NCBI GenBank assembly: GCA_903813345.2
Contig: CAIIXF020000005.1
Span: forward strand, 21,765,375 to 21,829,374
Reading direction: 5' to 3'
Source of the DNA: Owenia fusiformis
Taxonomy: Eukaryota; Annelida; Polychaeta; Sabellida; Oweniidae
DNA: 64,000 nt
The notes beneath the pieces were generated by a model. It was not told the origin of the DNA. It saw only the letters and a list, made by a program, of their open reading frames with translations, and ran no database searches. Shown in pieces: positions 48,534 through 60,029 of this stretch (positions within the stretch are counted from its first letter, which is position 1; every line of letters begins with the position of its first letter). Position numbers and translations under genes: made by a program.

Positions 48534-49181
48534 TATTATGTTTTTAATATTATTTATTATTATTATTTTTTTATTTATTTATTATTTACTAATGAAAGGT
48601 ACAAGTATACAAAAAACATAATACAATACAATACTAGGAACAGCAACAGCAACAGGTTGTGTAACACTTACATCTTTCTAATCAATATTTCAAAGTTAAA
48701 TAAAAACTCAAAATTTGGACGGTCTCCCTTTTTATATTTGCTTATAACATTATGTGCCACTGAAATAACTACATTAATTTTGTGATCATTTGTCCCTATC
48801 AATTTTTCTGTTGGACTAAGATCAATATTTTTGTTAAATTTATCTTGACAATATTTTTTCACCAATTCCCAAATCTGTTTAATATGTGGACACTCAACAA
48901 AGAAATGCTTGTGTATGTCTCTTAATTTACATTTTTCACATTCATTATCATCTTTCTTTTTCATCTGATACAGTAGTTCATTTGTTGGGTATATTTTATA
49001 AATTATCTTATAATAAAGGGACCTAAGTCTTGGCTCTTTCAGACATTGAACTGTTCTAAATAACAATTTCATATCTATGTCACCCTCTTCCCTCCATTTT
49101 TCAGGAATATTAGGTAGTTTTGTTTGATTTTTGATTATTATACTTTTATAGCTTTTTAATTTTGCTGTTGCTATAACAATA
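48534..49181 (-). pseudogene. L1/Tx1-like LINE, 3' part (antisense)
   Basis: Read on the minus strand from 49181: IVIATAKLKSYKSIIIKNQ, then MKLLFRTVQCLKEPRLRSLY, CEKCKLRDIHKHFFVECPH and IKQIWELVKKYC (the C-x2-C...H-F-F-x-E-C zinc-binding segment after the RT). It ends EILIRKM-stop near 48668, followed by a TA/A-rich tail to about 48534. It continues the same ORF2 found at 61540-62820; the 12.35 kb between them is an insertion. As non-LTR ORF2 it would be the RT/endonuclease protein. This copy is dead. Confidence 0.78.
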
Positions 49182-49184
49182 TTA

Positions 49185-49290
49185 TTAGGAGGCTCCTGCA
49201 GGGGGGCCTCCTATAGATTTTATAGATATTATTTATTCTTTATTAGGAGGCCCCAACAGGGGGCCTCCTATTAATTTTATAGATATTATT
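49185..49290 (+). repeat. Duplicated terminal hairpin head of H3
   Basis: The first block reads 'ttaggaggctcctgcagg' then 'ggggcctccta'. The second is a perfect hairpin, TAGGAGGCCCC-aacag-GGGGCCTCCTA (about 49243-49269). They are separated by TA-rich spacer. The GGGCCTCC arm matches the sequence beside each H3 3' hairpin (subterminal inverted repeat). This head is absent at the internal unit starts 50541, 57884 and 60030. Confidence 0.8.
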
Positions 49291-52200
49291 ATTTATTATT
49301 TATTATTATTATTTATTCTTCTCTGCACTTTTTCTCTTACTTCTAGCTAGATTTCAACTATTTGCTATATGAACCTACTAGGGACCTAGGTTGAACTTAC
49401 CGGGAAAGGAATTTTTATCTAGGTCAAGGTCAAAGGTCAAAATCTAGGTCAAATCAAAGTTTTTTTTATTAAAGTTTCTCAGATTTCAAAAAACGGCAAA
49501 AATCGGTCATTTTTCAACTTGCTTCAAATGAACCAGAATTTTTTTTAAAAATCATCTACAAGATCTCAGGAACTCAAATATGTCCTTTGGTTGACCTTCG
49601 GTGACCTTCGAAAGGTAAAAAAAGTTGATTTTTCAAATTGATTTTCTGGATTCAAATTTAGGTATATTTGATCCCAAAGGACCCACTGAGGTCTAAAAAA
49701 GTAAAATTTACAAGGTCAAAGGTTAAGGTCATCAAACTAAATCACAAACTGTGTTTTCCAAGTTTCTAAGTTTTGGTGACTACAAATCAATATTTTCATG
49801 ATATATATTCCTCTATAGGTTCTACACATATTAGCAATTGACTATTTATTAAAATTATGTACCAGTTTTGAGATATTAGAACTCAAAAACTGAAAAAAGG
49901 TCAAATTTCGAAACTTTGCAAGACTAAATTTCAACTTGCTCTAAATTGACCAAACTTTTTCTAAAAAGCATCTACAAGATCTCAGGAATCCAAATCTGAC
50001 CTTACCTTTGACCCTTGACCTTTGGTTGACCTTCAGTGACCTTCGGAAGGTAAAAAAAGTTGATTTTTTAAATCGATTTTCTGGATTCAAATTTAGGTAT
50101 ATTTGATCACAAAAGACCTACTGAGGTCAATTAAAGTAATATTTGCAAGATCAAAGGTCAAGGTCATCAAATTAAATCACCAACTGTGTTTTCGAAGTTT
50201 CTAAGTTTTGGTGACTACAAATCAATATTTTTTTCATGAAAGTCAGGATATATATTCCTCTATAGTTTCTACACATATTAGCAATTGACTATTTATTAAA
50301 ATTGTGTACCAGTTTTGAGATATTAGGACTCAAAAACTGAAAAAAGGTCAAATTTCCAAACTTTTCAAGACTAAATTTCAACTTGCTTCAATTGACCAAA
50401 CTTTTTTTTAAAAATCATCTACAAGTTGCCTGGTGTTAGTATATGACCCTAGATTTGAGATTTGACCTTTGGCTGACCTTCAAAATGTCAAAAACACCTA
50501 CAGGGCCTCCGTAAGATTGCTTGCAATCTTAAATCTCTAGTTATTGTTTATTCTTCTCTGCACTTTTTCTCCTACTTCTAACTAGATTTCAACTATCTAC
50601 TACCTACTAGGGACCTAGGTTGAACTTACCGGGAAAGGAATTTTTATCTAGGTCAAGGTCAAAGGTCAAAATCTAGGTCAAATCAAAGTTTTTCTAAGTT
50701 TCTCAGATTTCGTCCTCATACTTCATTATTTCTTGCGATGAATTGAAATGTAACTAGATATAAGCATTCCCTACAAATTACTCCCTATATGTTCGGGGTA
50801 ATTTTTTACCGTTTTTGGGATAATTGACGTCAAAAAACGGTAAAAATTGGTCCTTTTTCAACTTGCTTCAAATTGACCAATTTTTTAAAAAAAATCATCT
50901 ACAAGTTCTCAGGAACTCGAATCTGACCTTAGTTTTGACCTTTGACCTTTGGTTGACCTTCAGTGACCTTCGAAAGATCAAGAAAGTTGATTTTTCAAAT
51001 TGATTTTCTGGATTCAAATTTAGGTATATTTGATCACAAAAGACCCACTGAGGTCTAAAAAAGTAAAATTTGCAAGGTCAAAGGTCAAGGTCATCAAATT
51101 AAATCTCAAACTGTGTTTTCTAAGTTTCTAAGTTTTGGTGACTACAAATCAATATTTTTTCATGAAAGTCAGGATATATATTTCTCTATAGGTTCTACAC
51201 ATATTAACAATTGACTATTTATTAAAATTGTGTACCAGTTTTGAGATATTAGAGCTCAAAAACTGAAAAAAGGTCAAATTTCGAAACTTTTCAAGACTAA
51301 ATTTCAAATTGCTTCAAATTGACCAAATTGTTTTTTAAAACTCATCTACAAGTACTCAGGAACTCAAATCTGACCTTACTTTTGACCTGTGACCTTTGGT
51401 TGACCTTCAGTGACCTTCGAAATGTCAAAAGTTGATTTTTTAAATTGATTTCCTGGATTCAAATTTAGGTATATTTTTTTTTATTTATTTTTTTATTTAT
51501 TTAAATCATATACTATTTGATCCCAAAGGACCCACTGAGGTCTAAAAAAGTAAAATTTGCAAGGTCAAAGGTCAAGGTCATCAAACTAAATCATAAACTG
51601 TGTTTTCTAAGTTTCTAGGTTTTGGTAACTACAAATCAATATTGTTTTCATGAAAGTCAGGATATATATTCCTCTATAGGTTCTTCACATATTAGCAATT
51701 GACTATTAATGAAAACTGTGTACCAATTTTGAGATATTAGAACTCAAAAACTGAAAAAAGGTCAAATTTCGAAACTTTGCAAGACTAAATTTCAACTTCA
51801 CGGGTAGTATTTGAAGCCCCGCTATGATTGAAAAGTCGCGAGCAAGTTCCCGCTGAAATCGCGAGCATTGCCCTGTTTATTTGTATCACTTTGGAAAATG
51901 AACCAAAAGGATGAAAATACTTATTACCGTTCTTTGATACTCCAGCGAAACTTTGAAAACAGATATATTTGACAAAAAAATGACATGAAAAATGATTATT
52001 TTTTACTTGCATGAAGGAAAGGGGCGTCAACATGCACGTTTGCATGATTTACTGTTCATATATTACCTTTATCGTTAAAATAAAGGCGATAAATACGATT
52101 TACATACTCCATAATAAATATCGGATCAAGATGGTCTGTATTGATAAGTTACTGGACAATGACACCTGCCATGGGGGTCGAAATACATTATTAGAGGTGT

Positions 52201-52567
52201 TCCAGTGGCCCTGCTGAAAAAATGAAGAGGCCCCGCTGAAAACATGAGGAGACCCCGCTGAAAACACGAGCAAATTTCACGACTACCCGCTTCGATCACG
52301 AGGAAAGCTTCATCATTATTCCATGAATATAGTGAGCTTCTTTATATGAACGTACACGAATGAGCAAGTAATTAACGTATTAATGACAACCACATAACAG
52401 ATCATTCTATGGCAACATTACAAATATTTCTTCTTCAACTTCAGGCAGTCTAATCCATCTGTCAGCGGCATGATCAAATTTTTATATGTAATTAGACTTT
52501 GTACGTTTTGGAGTTAAATGTACATTCTACATAATTAACTATTCCAAGGATTATACTTCTGAAGACA

Positions 52568-53172
52568 CATATATTTCATTGGTTTCTTTGTCCGACCGTT
52601 CATTCGTGCGTGCATTCGACCGACCGTTCGTTCGTTCGTGCGTGCGTTCGTCCGACGGTCCGTTCGTTCATGCATGCGTTCATCCGACCGATTGATCGTT
52701 CGTGCGTGCATCGCCCAATCATGCGTTCGTGGCAGCATTCGTCTGACCGTCCATTCGTTCGTTCGTTCATGCGTGCATCCGTTCATGCGATTGTCCGTCC
52801 GTTTGTGTGCACATGCGTTTGTCTGACCGTCCGTTTGTGCTTGCTTTCGTCTGACTGCCTTTCTTTCGTGGGTTCTTTCGTTTAGCCGTCCGTTCGTCCG
52901 TGCGTGCTTTCGTTCAAACGTCCATTCATGCGTGCTTTCGTCTGTTCGTCCTTTTTGCGTTCGTTTGTGTGTTCGTTCGTGTGTGCGTTCATTCGTACGA
53001 TTGTTTGTAACTACGTTCTTGTGTGCGAGGGTTCGATCTTTTGTAAATTGTTTTCTTCTATCTTTCCTTCATGCGTTCTTTTGGCTGCCTATCCGTTCGT
53101 TTGTTCATTCATTTTTTTCGGCTGTTCTTCTGTCCATCCGTGCGTTCTTTCCTCGTTCGTTTGTTCGTTTGC
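52568..53172 (+). repeat. Degenerate (CGTTCGTTCGTG)n tract
   Basis: About 600 bp rich in 'cgttcgttcgt', 'cgtgcgttcgtc' and 'cgaccgtccgt'. It is irregular, with no fixed period. It produces Arg/Ser/Val-rich open frames on + and Arg/Thr/Asn frames on -. None is a gene. Confidence 0.93.
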
Positions 53173-53214
53173 AGGATTTCATCAAAATTTGTCTTTCCAC
53201 TGCCATATGAAAGA

Positions 53215-55790
53215 ATGTAAATAATCAAGAAAGCAAGCAAGGACGTGAGGAAGTAAACAAGCAACGAAGTAAGTAATTGAGTTAGCAAGCAAGTAAAGAA
53301 GGAATGGAGGAAGTAAATCGAAGAAGTGAAGGTGGGAGTTATATAAGTAAGCAGGGAAGGAAAAAAGGAAGGAAGGAGGGAAGGAAAGAAGCAATGAAGG
53401 AAGGAAGGAAGCAAGGAAATGAGAAAGCGATGAAGCAAGCAAGGAAGCAACTGAGGAAGAAAGGAAGGAAGGAACCGAGGGAGCAAGGAAGGAACAATGC
53501 GAGTAAAGAATTAAGCAGGGAAGCTAGCAAGTAAGGAAGCGAGGAAGAAAGGAAGCCAGAAAGCAAAGAAGGAAGGAAACGAGGAAGCAAGGAAGGAAGG
53601 AAGCAAGCAAAGATGCAAGGAAAGAAAGGAAAAAAGCAAGGAAGTAAGTAAGAAAGGAAGGGAGAAGGCGAGAATGCAGGGAAGCAAGGAGGGAAGAAAG
53701 CAAGGAAGAAATGAAGCGAGAAAAGAAGGACACAATGAAAGAATGAAGGAAACGAGGAAACAAGGAAGGAGGAAAGGAGGAAGTGAGGAAGGAAGGAAGC
53801 AAGGAAGGAAGGAGGGAAGTGAGGAAGGAAGGAAGCGATGAAGCAAGGAAAGAAGGAAGCGACGAAGCAAGGAAGGAGGAAAGATGGAAGCGAGGAAGCA
53901 AGAAAGGAATGGAGCGAGAAAGGAAAGACGCGGGGAAAAAACGAAAGAAGCGAGGAAGCAAGGAATGAGGAAAGAAGGAAGCGAGGAAGGATGGAAGCAA
54001 GGAAGGAGGGAAGTGAGGAAGGAAGGAAGCGAGAAAGCAACGAAAGAAGGAAGCGAGGAAGCAAGGAAGAAAGCGGGAAAGTAAGGAAGGAAGCGAGGAA
54101 GCATGGAAGGAGGGAATGAAGCAAGGAAGGAAGGAAGGAAGTGAGGAAGAAATTTGTGAAGGAAGCGAGGAAGCAAAGAAGGGGGAAAGAAGGGAGCGAG
54201 TAAGGAAAAAAGCAAGGAATGAAAGAGGGAAATGAGGAAAGAAGGAAGCGAGGAAGCAAGGAAGGAAGGAAGCGAGGAAAGAAAGAAGCGAGGAAGCAAG
54301 GTAGGAAGTGGGGAAGGAAAGATTGCGAGGAAGGAAGGACGCGAGGAAGCAAAGAAGGAAGCAAGGAAACGAGAAAGCGAGGAGGGAAGAAAGCGCGGAA
54401 GCAAGGAAGGAAGGAACTGAGGAAGAAAGAAAGGACGGAAGCGAGGGAACAAGGAAGGAATGATGTGAGGGAGCAAGCAAGGAAGGAACTGAGGAAGCAA
54501 GGAAGGAAGCAAGGAAGGGAACGAGGAAGGAAGGAAGCCAGAAAGCAAAGAAGGAAGGAAATGATGAATCAAGGAAGGAAGGAAGCAACCAAAGACACAA
54601 GAAAGGAAGGAAGGAAAAAAGCAAGGAAGGAAGTAAGTAACGAAAGAAGGAAGAAGGCGAGAAAGCAAGGAAGTAAGGAGGGAAGGAAGCAAGGAAGGAA
54701 TGAAGGGACAAAAGAACAACGCGAGGAAAGAATGAAGGAAACGAGGAAGCAAGGAAGGAGGAAAGAAGGAAGTGAGGAAGGGAGGAAGCAAGGAAGGAAG
54801 GATGCAAGTGAGGAAGGAAGGAATCGAGGAAGCAAGGAAAGAAGAAAAGCGAGGAAGCAAGGAATGAGGAGAGAAGGAAGCGAGGGAGGAAGCAAGGAAG
54901 GAATGAAGCAAAAAAGGAAGGACGCAAGGAAAAAATGAAGGAATCGAGGATGCAAGGAAGGAGGAAAAAAGGAAGTGAGGAAGGAAGGAAGGAAGGAAGC
55001 GAGGAAGGAAGGAACCAAGGAAGAAAGCAAGCGAGGAAGCATGGAATGAAGCAAGGAAGGAAGGAGGAAAGGAAGTGAGGAAGAAATTTATGAAGAAGGC
55101 GAGGAAACAAAGAAGGAGGAAAAAAGGGAGCGAGGAAGGAAAAAAGCATGGAAGGAAAGAGGGTAGAGAGTGAGGAAGGAAGCGGGGAGGCAAGGAAGGA
55201 AGGAAGCGAGGAAGCAAGGTAGGAAGGAAGCAAGGAAGGAAAGATGCGAGGAAGGAAGGAAGCAAGAAAAGAAGAGGCGAGGAAGGAAGCAAGGAGGGAA
55301 GGAAGGAAGCGATGAAAGAGAGAGGCAAGGAAGCAAGGAAGGAAGGAAGCGAGGAAGGAAGGAAGCGAGGAAGCAAGGTGGGAAGTAAGAGAGGAAGGAA
55401 AGATGCGAGGAAGGAAGGAAGCAAAGAAGGGATGCAAGAAAGGAAGGAAGGAAGCAAGGATGGAAGGAAGAAAGCGAGGAAGGAAGGATGCAAGAATGCG
55501 AGGAAGCAAGGAAGGGAGGAAGGAAGCGAGGGGGAAAGCAAAGAAGGAAGCAAGAAAGAAAGGTGGGAAGTGAGGAAGGAAGGAAGCTAGGAAGGGAGGA
55601 AGCGAAGGAATGAAGTGAGGAAGCAAGGAAGGAATGAAGCAAGGAAGAAAAGAAGGAAGGAAGCGAGGAAGGAAGGAAGCAAGGATGGAAGGAAGCGAGG
55701 AAGGAAGGATGTGAGGAAGCGAGGAAGGAAGCCAGGAAGGAAGGAAGCGAAGAAGCAAGGAAGGGAGGAAGTGAGCAAGCAAGTAAGCAA
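53215..55790 (+). repeat. 2.6 kb polypurine (GGAAGGAAGC)n tract
   Basis: Nearly uninterrupted A/G on the + strand with scattered C, built from 'ggaaggaagcgaggaagcaa' variants. It has very long open frames on the minus strand (up to 766 codons, Leu/Pro/Ser/Phe only) and Lys/Glu/Arg frames on the + strand. They come from the repeat and lack any domain complexity. Such tracts can adopt triplex DNA and are prone to length change. Confidence 0.97.
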
Positions 55791-55984
55791 AGGAGATTGA
55801 TAAAGAAATAATATTTATAAACATTATTCTGACTAAATCATTTTATGTTGACCTAAACGCACGCTTATTCATGTATCTTACTGAATATCGACTTGTACTC
55901 AAAGATGGAACAGAGGGGACAGTTGCAATACAGAGAATACAGAATATTTCCTATGGACTATGTAGTAAGATCACATGATAAAAA

Positions 55985-56128
55985 ACGTTATACAACGATT
56001 TGAAGCGCAACATAGGATATATTATGCTCTCGATATGCTGTATTTCTACTTGATTTCATCTCGTGCCAATACAGATTTTTTGAGCACAATATATCCTATA
56101 TTGCATTTCAAATCATTCAATAACTTAT
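55985..56128. repeat. Imperfect palindrome, about 45-bp arms
   Basis: 'gatttgaagcgcaacatagg' continuing 'atatattatgctc' is mirrored by 'gagcacaatatatcctatat' and 'tgcatttcaaatc', with 'aacgttat' / 'ataacttat' extending it. The loop is about 50 bp. It lies inside the 5.47 kb element. Confidence 0.7.
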
Positions 56129-56237
56129 ATTACTTCAAATTATGAAAATGAGGTTAAATGTTTAACATTTCGTCCGATTTAATACTCATCACATTTCTCA
56201 GATGATCTTTCTTATTCTGTAAAATGGCATGGGAATA

Positions 56238-56626
56238 CAGGCCTGTCAACTTGGGAACACCTAACATGAGTGACTTGGAAATGTTGAACACCTTCCCTCT
56301 GAATGTGGACACCTTGGTCCAAATCTGAACACCTTGATCCAAATTTTGGGTAGGTACGAAAAATTTCGAACGTAATGCGTGACATATACGTGATTCGCGT
56401 GAAAAGTCCGAACGAAATGCGTACGTTTTTTTTTGGCGTTCGTAATTTTGCTGTGTAGACGAACTTTTTTAGAAATTTTTCTACAGAAATATTTTTGCTT
56501 GACAATTACCAGGTAAAATGCGTATTTGCGTGACATTTTCTGTCACGCAAAACTAACTGGCGTGACTTCAAATTCTTCAGCAAATGCGTGACAAATACGC
56601 AAATTGCAGGACAGTTGACAGGCCTG
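56238..56626. mobile_element. 389-bp MITE, CAGGCCTGTCAAC ends
   Basis: CAGGCCTGTCAACTT at the left is mirrored by AGTTGACAGGCCTG at the right. GGAATA is duplicated at 56232-56237 and 56627-56632. The terminal CAGGCCTG is itself palindromic. The interior has CGTGACAxxTACGTGA-like repeats and no real gene. Superfamily uncertain. Confidence 0.78.
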
Positions 56627-57883
56627 GGAATATGATACTGCAGTTTTCCATAACAACGTATCATAATATGAACTATATTAACAGTTGTGTTTGCTGTTAT
56701 TGAGAATTGTATTGACAAATAATGTAATTATCAAACTGGGTACAATAGTGGATCAAGGTGGGAACGAAAGTGGGAGATTTTCAGGGTATAATCGGGATTC
56801 ACTCCATTTTTGAGAGACACTTGCTCCTGTTTTCAGCGGGACCTCCTCATGTTTTCAGCGGGGCCTCCTCCTGATTTCAGCGGGATCTTTGCTTAAATTG
56901 CTCCTGCTAGAAGCGGGGCCTTGAGGGATATGATAAAATTTAAATATAAAATGTTCTGTAAAGCTTTAGGAAGTGAAACTCGGTACATCTTTATTCCATA
57001 TCACTATTGTTATTTCAACCACAGGACAACATCGTTCTTTACCAATAACGTATAGAAATATATAGATAAAGATTCAAAATGATACTTTCTCTCTTCAATT
57101 GGCAAATAACGAACCACAGAACGACCGTTCGTGATACATTTTTTCCAGCAGTTGCTTTTTTAGTCTCAATACCATGTAATCATTGGGAAAAATTAAAAGA
57201 AAACGTTTTGTAAATCATACAATTCAATTGCGACTTTTAATTCATAGCGGGGCTTTAGATACTACCCGTGAACTTGCTTCACATTGACCAAATTTCTTTT
57301 TAAAAATCATCTAAAAGTTCTCAGGAACTCAAATTTGACCTTCCTTTTGACCTGTGACTTTTGGTTGACCTTCAGTGACCTCTGAAAGGTCAAAAAAGTT
57401 GATTTTTCAAATTGATTTTCTGGTTTCAAATTTAGGTATATTTGATCAAAAAGACCCACTGAGGTCTAAAAATGTAAAATTTGCAAGGTCAAAGGTCAAG
57501 GTCATCAAACTAAATCACAAACTGCGTTTTCTAAGTTTCTCAACATTTTTGATTACAAATCAATATTTTTGGATGAAAGTCGGAAAATATATTCCTCTAA
57601 AGGTACTACACATATTAGCAATTAAATATTTATTATTAAAATTGTGCACCAGTTTTGAGATATTAGAACTCAAAAATTGAAAAAGGTCAAATTTCGAAAC
57701 TTTTCAAGACTTTTCATCTTGCTTCAATTACTAACTTAGTAACTTACTTAGTTAGTCAATAACTACTTAGTAACTAGCTGACTTAGAAACTGACTTAATA
57801 ACGATATGTTGACCATTGATTGACCATATAAGGCCAAAACGCCTACGGGCCTCCATAAGATTGCTTGCAATCTTGATCTCTAG

Positions 57884-60029
57884 TTATTTATTCTTCTCTG
57901 CACTTTTTCTCCTACTTCTAGCTAGGTCTGAGTTAACTCTTATATGCTCCTACTAGGGACCTTGAGTGAAATTGGCGGTAAAGAAATTTTTTATCTAGGT
58001 CAAGGTCAAAGGTCAAAATCTAGGTCAAATCAAAGTATTTTTCAAGTTTCTCGAATCCTGACACTACACTTCAATATTTTTGGCTAAGTTTTGCATACAG
58101 ATAGATATTAGTGTTCTATTAGTGTGAGCCTTTTGCCGTCTGGACAAATTTTGTTTAGATTTTGAGATATTGAAGGTCAAAAAAGGTCTTTTTCAAGTTG
58201 CTTCAAATTGGCCAAATTTTTTTTTAAAAAGCATCTACAAGTTCTTAGGATTCTAAATCTGACATTAGTTTTGACCTTTGACCTTTAGTTGACCTTCAAT
58301 GACCTTCAAAAGGTCAAAAAAGTTGATTTTTCAAATTGATATTCTGGATTCAAAGTTAGGTATATTATATCACAAAAGACCTACTGAGGTCTAAAAAGTA
58401 AAATTTGCAAGGTCAAAGGTCAAGGTCATCGAACAAAATCACAAACTGTGTTTTCTAAGTTTCTCAAAATTGGTGACTACAAATCAATATTTTTGAATGA
58501 ATTTCAGAATATATATTCCTCTGAAGGTTCTACACGTATTAGCAATTGACTGTCTATTAAAATTATGCACCAGTTTTGAGAAATCAGAGCTCAAAAATTG
58601 AAAAAAGGTCAAATTTCGAATTTTTTCGAACATGCTTCAAATTGACCAAATTATTTTTTTGAAAATTATCTACTAATTCTCACAAGTTCAAATCTGACCT
58701 TAGTTTTGACCTTTGACCTTTGCTTGACCTTCAGTGACCTTCCAAAGGTCAAAAAATTTGATTTTTTAAATTGATTTTCTGGACTAAAATTTAGGTATAT
58801 TTAATCACAAAAGACCGACTGAGTTCTAAAAAGGTAAAATTTGCAAGGTCAAAGGTCAAGGTCATCCAACTAAATCACAAACTGTGTTATCAAAGTTTCT
58901 CAAATTTGGAGACTACAAATCAATACTTTTGGCTAAAAGTCAGAATGTACATTTCTTTAAGGTTCTACACATATTAGCAGTTGATTAACTATTTTTTAAA
59001 TTTTGCACCAGTTTTGAGATATAAGAGCTAAAAAACTGAAAAAAGGTCAAAATTCAAAAATTTTCAAGGTCAAATTTCAACTTGCTTCAAATTGACTAGC
59101 ATTGCCAAAGGCGGTATTTTTTACTTATCTGATCTTGAATTATTACCGCCTTGTACAATCCATAACATCTCCACTGTTATTACGCTGAAATATTCAACGG
59201 TTTCCAGATTTCAATAATACCTACTCTATCAGGGGTATCGCGAAACCTTATTGATTGACAGATGTCGCGTGGACACGACGTGTGACTTCAGGCTGAATGA
59301 CCAATCAAAACGTTATCGGGTTGAACTGCATAAACAAAACAGACTTCCCATCTACGATTTGAAATTCAATGATCTGATCGAGTGTTTCTTTAGAGTTAGA
59401 ATATATTATGTAATTAAATGTACATTGGAAGGTAAGAGTCATTAATATAAATTAAATCATGCGATTCAATGTTGATTTAAAACTGATTTCGCGATAAAAA
59501 TGCACGAAGACTGTAGCGGATAGCGGGTCATGTTGTCGATCGGTGATTGAATCTCAGCCTACATGTTCAGCGATCGTTTCAACGTTTATTGTTGAAATCT
59601 TCTCACCTTTCGTTATCCGATCGATGCTCCGGCATCCACTAAACTCTCATTGATATTTATCTGATAAAATATTTGTATTTTCATGATGAATTCGTGCAAA
59701 ATTTGTTCGTGAAAAGTCCCTGTGAAAAGTGTACTTGTTTAGCTATTGCTGCAGGGCCGTCGTTGATTGGTCAAATTTTACCGACATAAACATTGAGTCG
59801 GTTTAGCACGTGGCTTTCTCATTTGTACAAGGCAGTCATAATAGAAATCAGGATAAGTAAAAGAGACCGACTTGGGCAAGGCTACAAATTGACAAAACTT
59901 TTTTTTAAAATCATCTATTAGTTGCCTGGTGTTAATATATGACCTTAGATTTGACCTTTGACTGACCTTCAAATTGTCAAAAACCCCTACAGGGCCTCCG
60001 TAAGATTGCTTGCAATCTTAAACCTCTAG
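57884..60029 (+). mobile_element. H3 unit 3, carrying a 788-bp MITE
   Basis: Starts TTATTTATTCTTCTCTGCAC after CTAG and ends in hairpin + CTAG (60026-60029). It has four body repeats with DR1-type 'aggtcaaaggtca'. A TIR element is inserted at 59097-59884. Confidence 0.75.
59097..59884. mobile_element. 788-bp TIR element with 9-bp TSD
   Basis: CAAATTGAC is duplicated at 59088-59096 and 59885-59893 and comes from the H3 body. The ends TAGCATTGCC and GGCAAGGCTA are inverted. About 60 bp of arm similarity includes 'ttttacttatc.tgat' and 'gccttgtacaa'. A 9-bp duplication is usual for Mutator-like elements. The interior is GC-richer than its host and a 64-codon frame (59251-59445) has no recognised motif. 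Confidence 0.82.

Larger units (their letters stand above)
51799..57270. mobile_element. 5.47 kb TIR element with CACGGGTAGTAT ends, 5-bp TSD
   Basis: The ends CACGGGTAGTATTTGAAGCC and (inverted) CACGGGTAGTATCTAAAGCC match over about 29 bp ('ccccgctatg'). AACTT is duplicated (51794-51798, 57271-57275). Subterminal repeats of 'ccccgctgaaaacatgagga' occur three or more times at 52205-52290 and, inverted, at 56825-56930. The interior holds a CGTTCGTTCGTG repeat, a 2.6 kb polypurine repeat, a palindrome and a MITE, with no transposase frame. The CAC.. start and 5-bp duplication are compatible with Transib-like elements, but that is only a guess. Confidence 0.75.
50541..57883 (+). mobile_element. 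H3 unit 2, carrying the 5.47 kb TIR element
   Basis: It begins right after the CTAG of unit 1 with TTATTG..TTCTCTGCAC. It contains three to four body repeats and a T-rich insertion at about 51478-51510. It is split by the element at 51799-57270 exactly within 'ttcaacttgcttcaaattg'. It ends in the standard hairpin and CTAG (57880-57883). Confidence 0.75.

Noticed and set aside
52535-53224. Arg/Ser/Val-rich frames across the CGTTCG tract and similar frames over GTCCGTCC tracts (23969, 24100, 42802, 42887)
   Set aside because: Simple-repeat translations with overlapping frames on both strands.
53339-55824. Very long minus-strand open frames (341, 680 and 766 codons) of Leu/Pro/Ser/Phe
   Set aside because: They are translations of the degenerate GGAAGGAAGC repeat. 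Several frames and both strands are open at once, there is no domain complexity, and there is no splice or start context.
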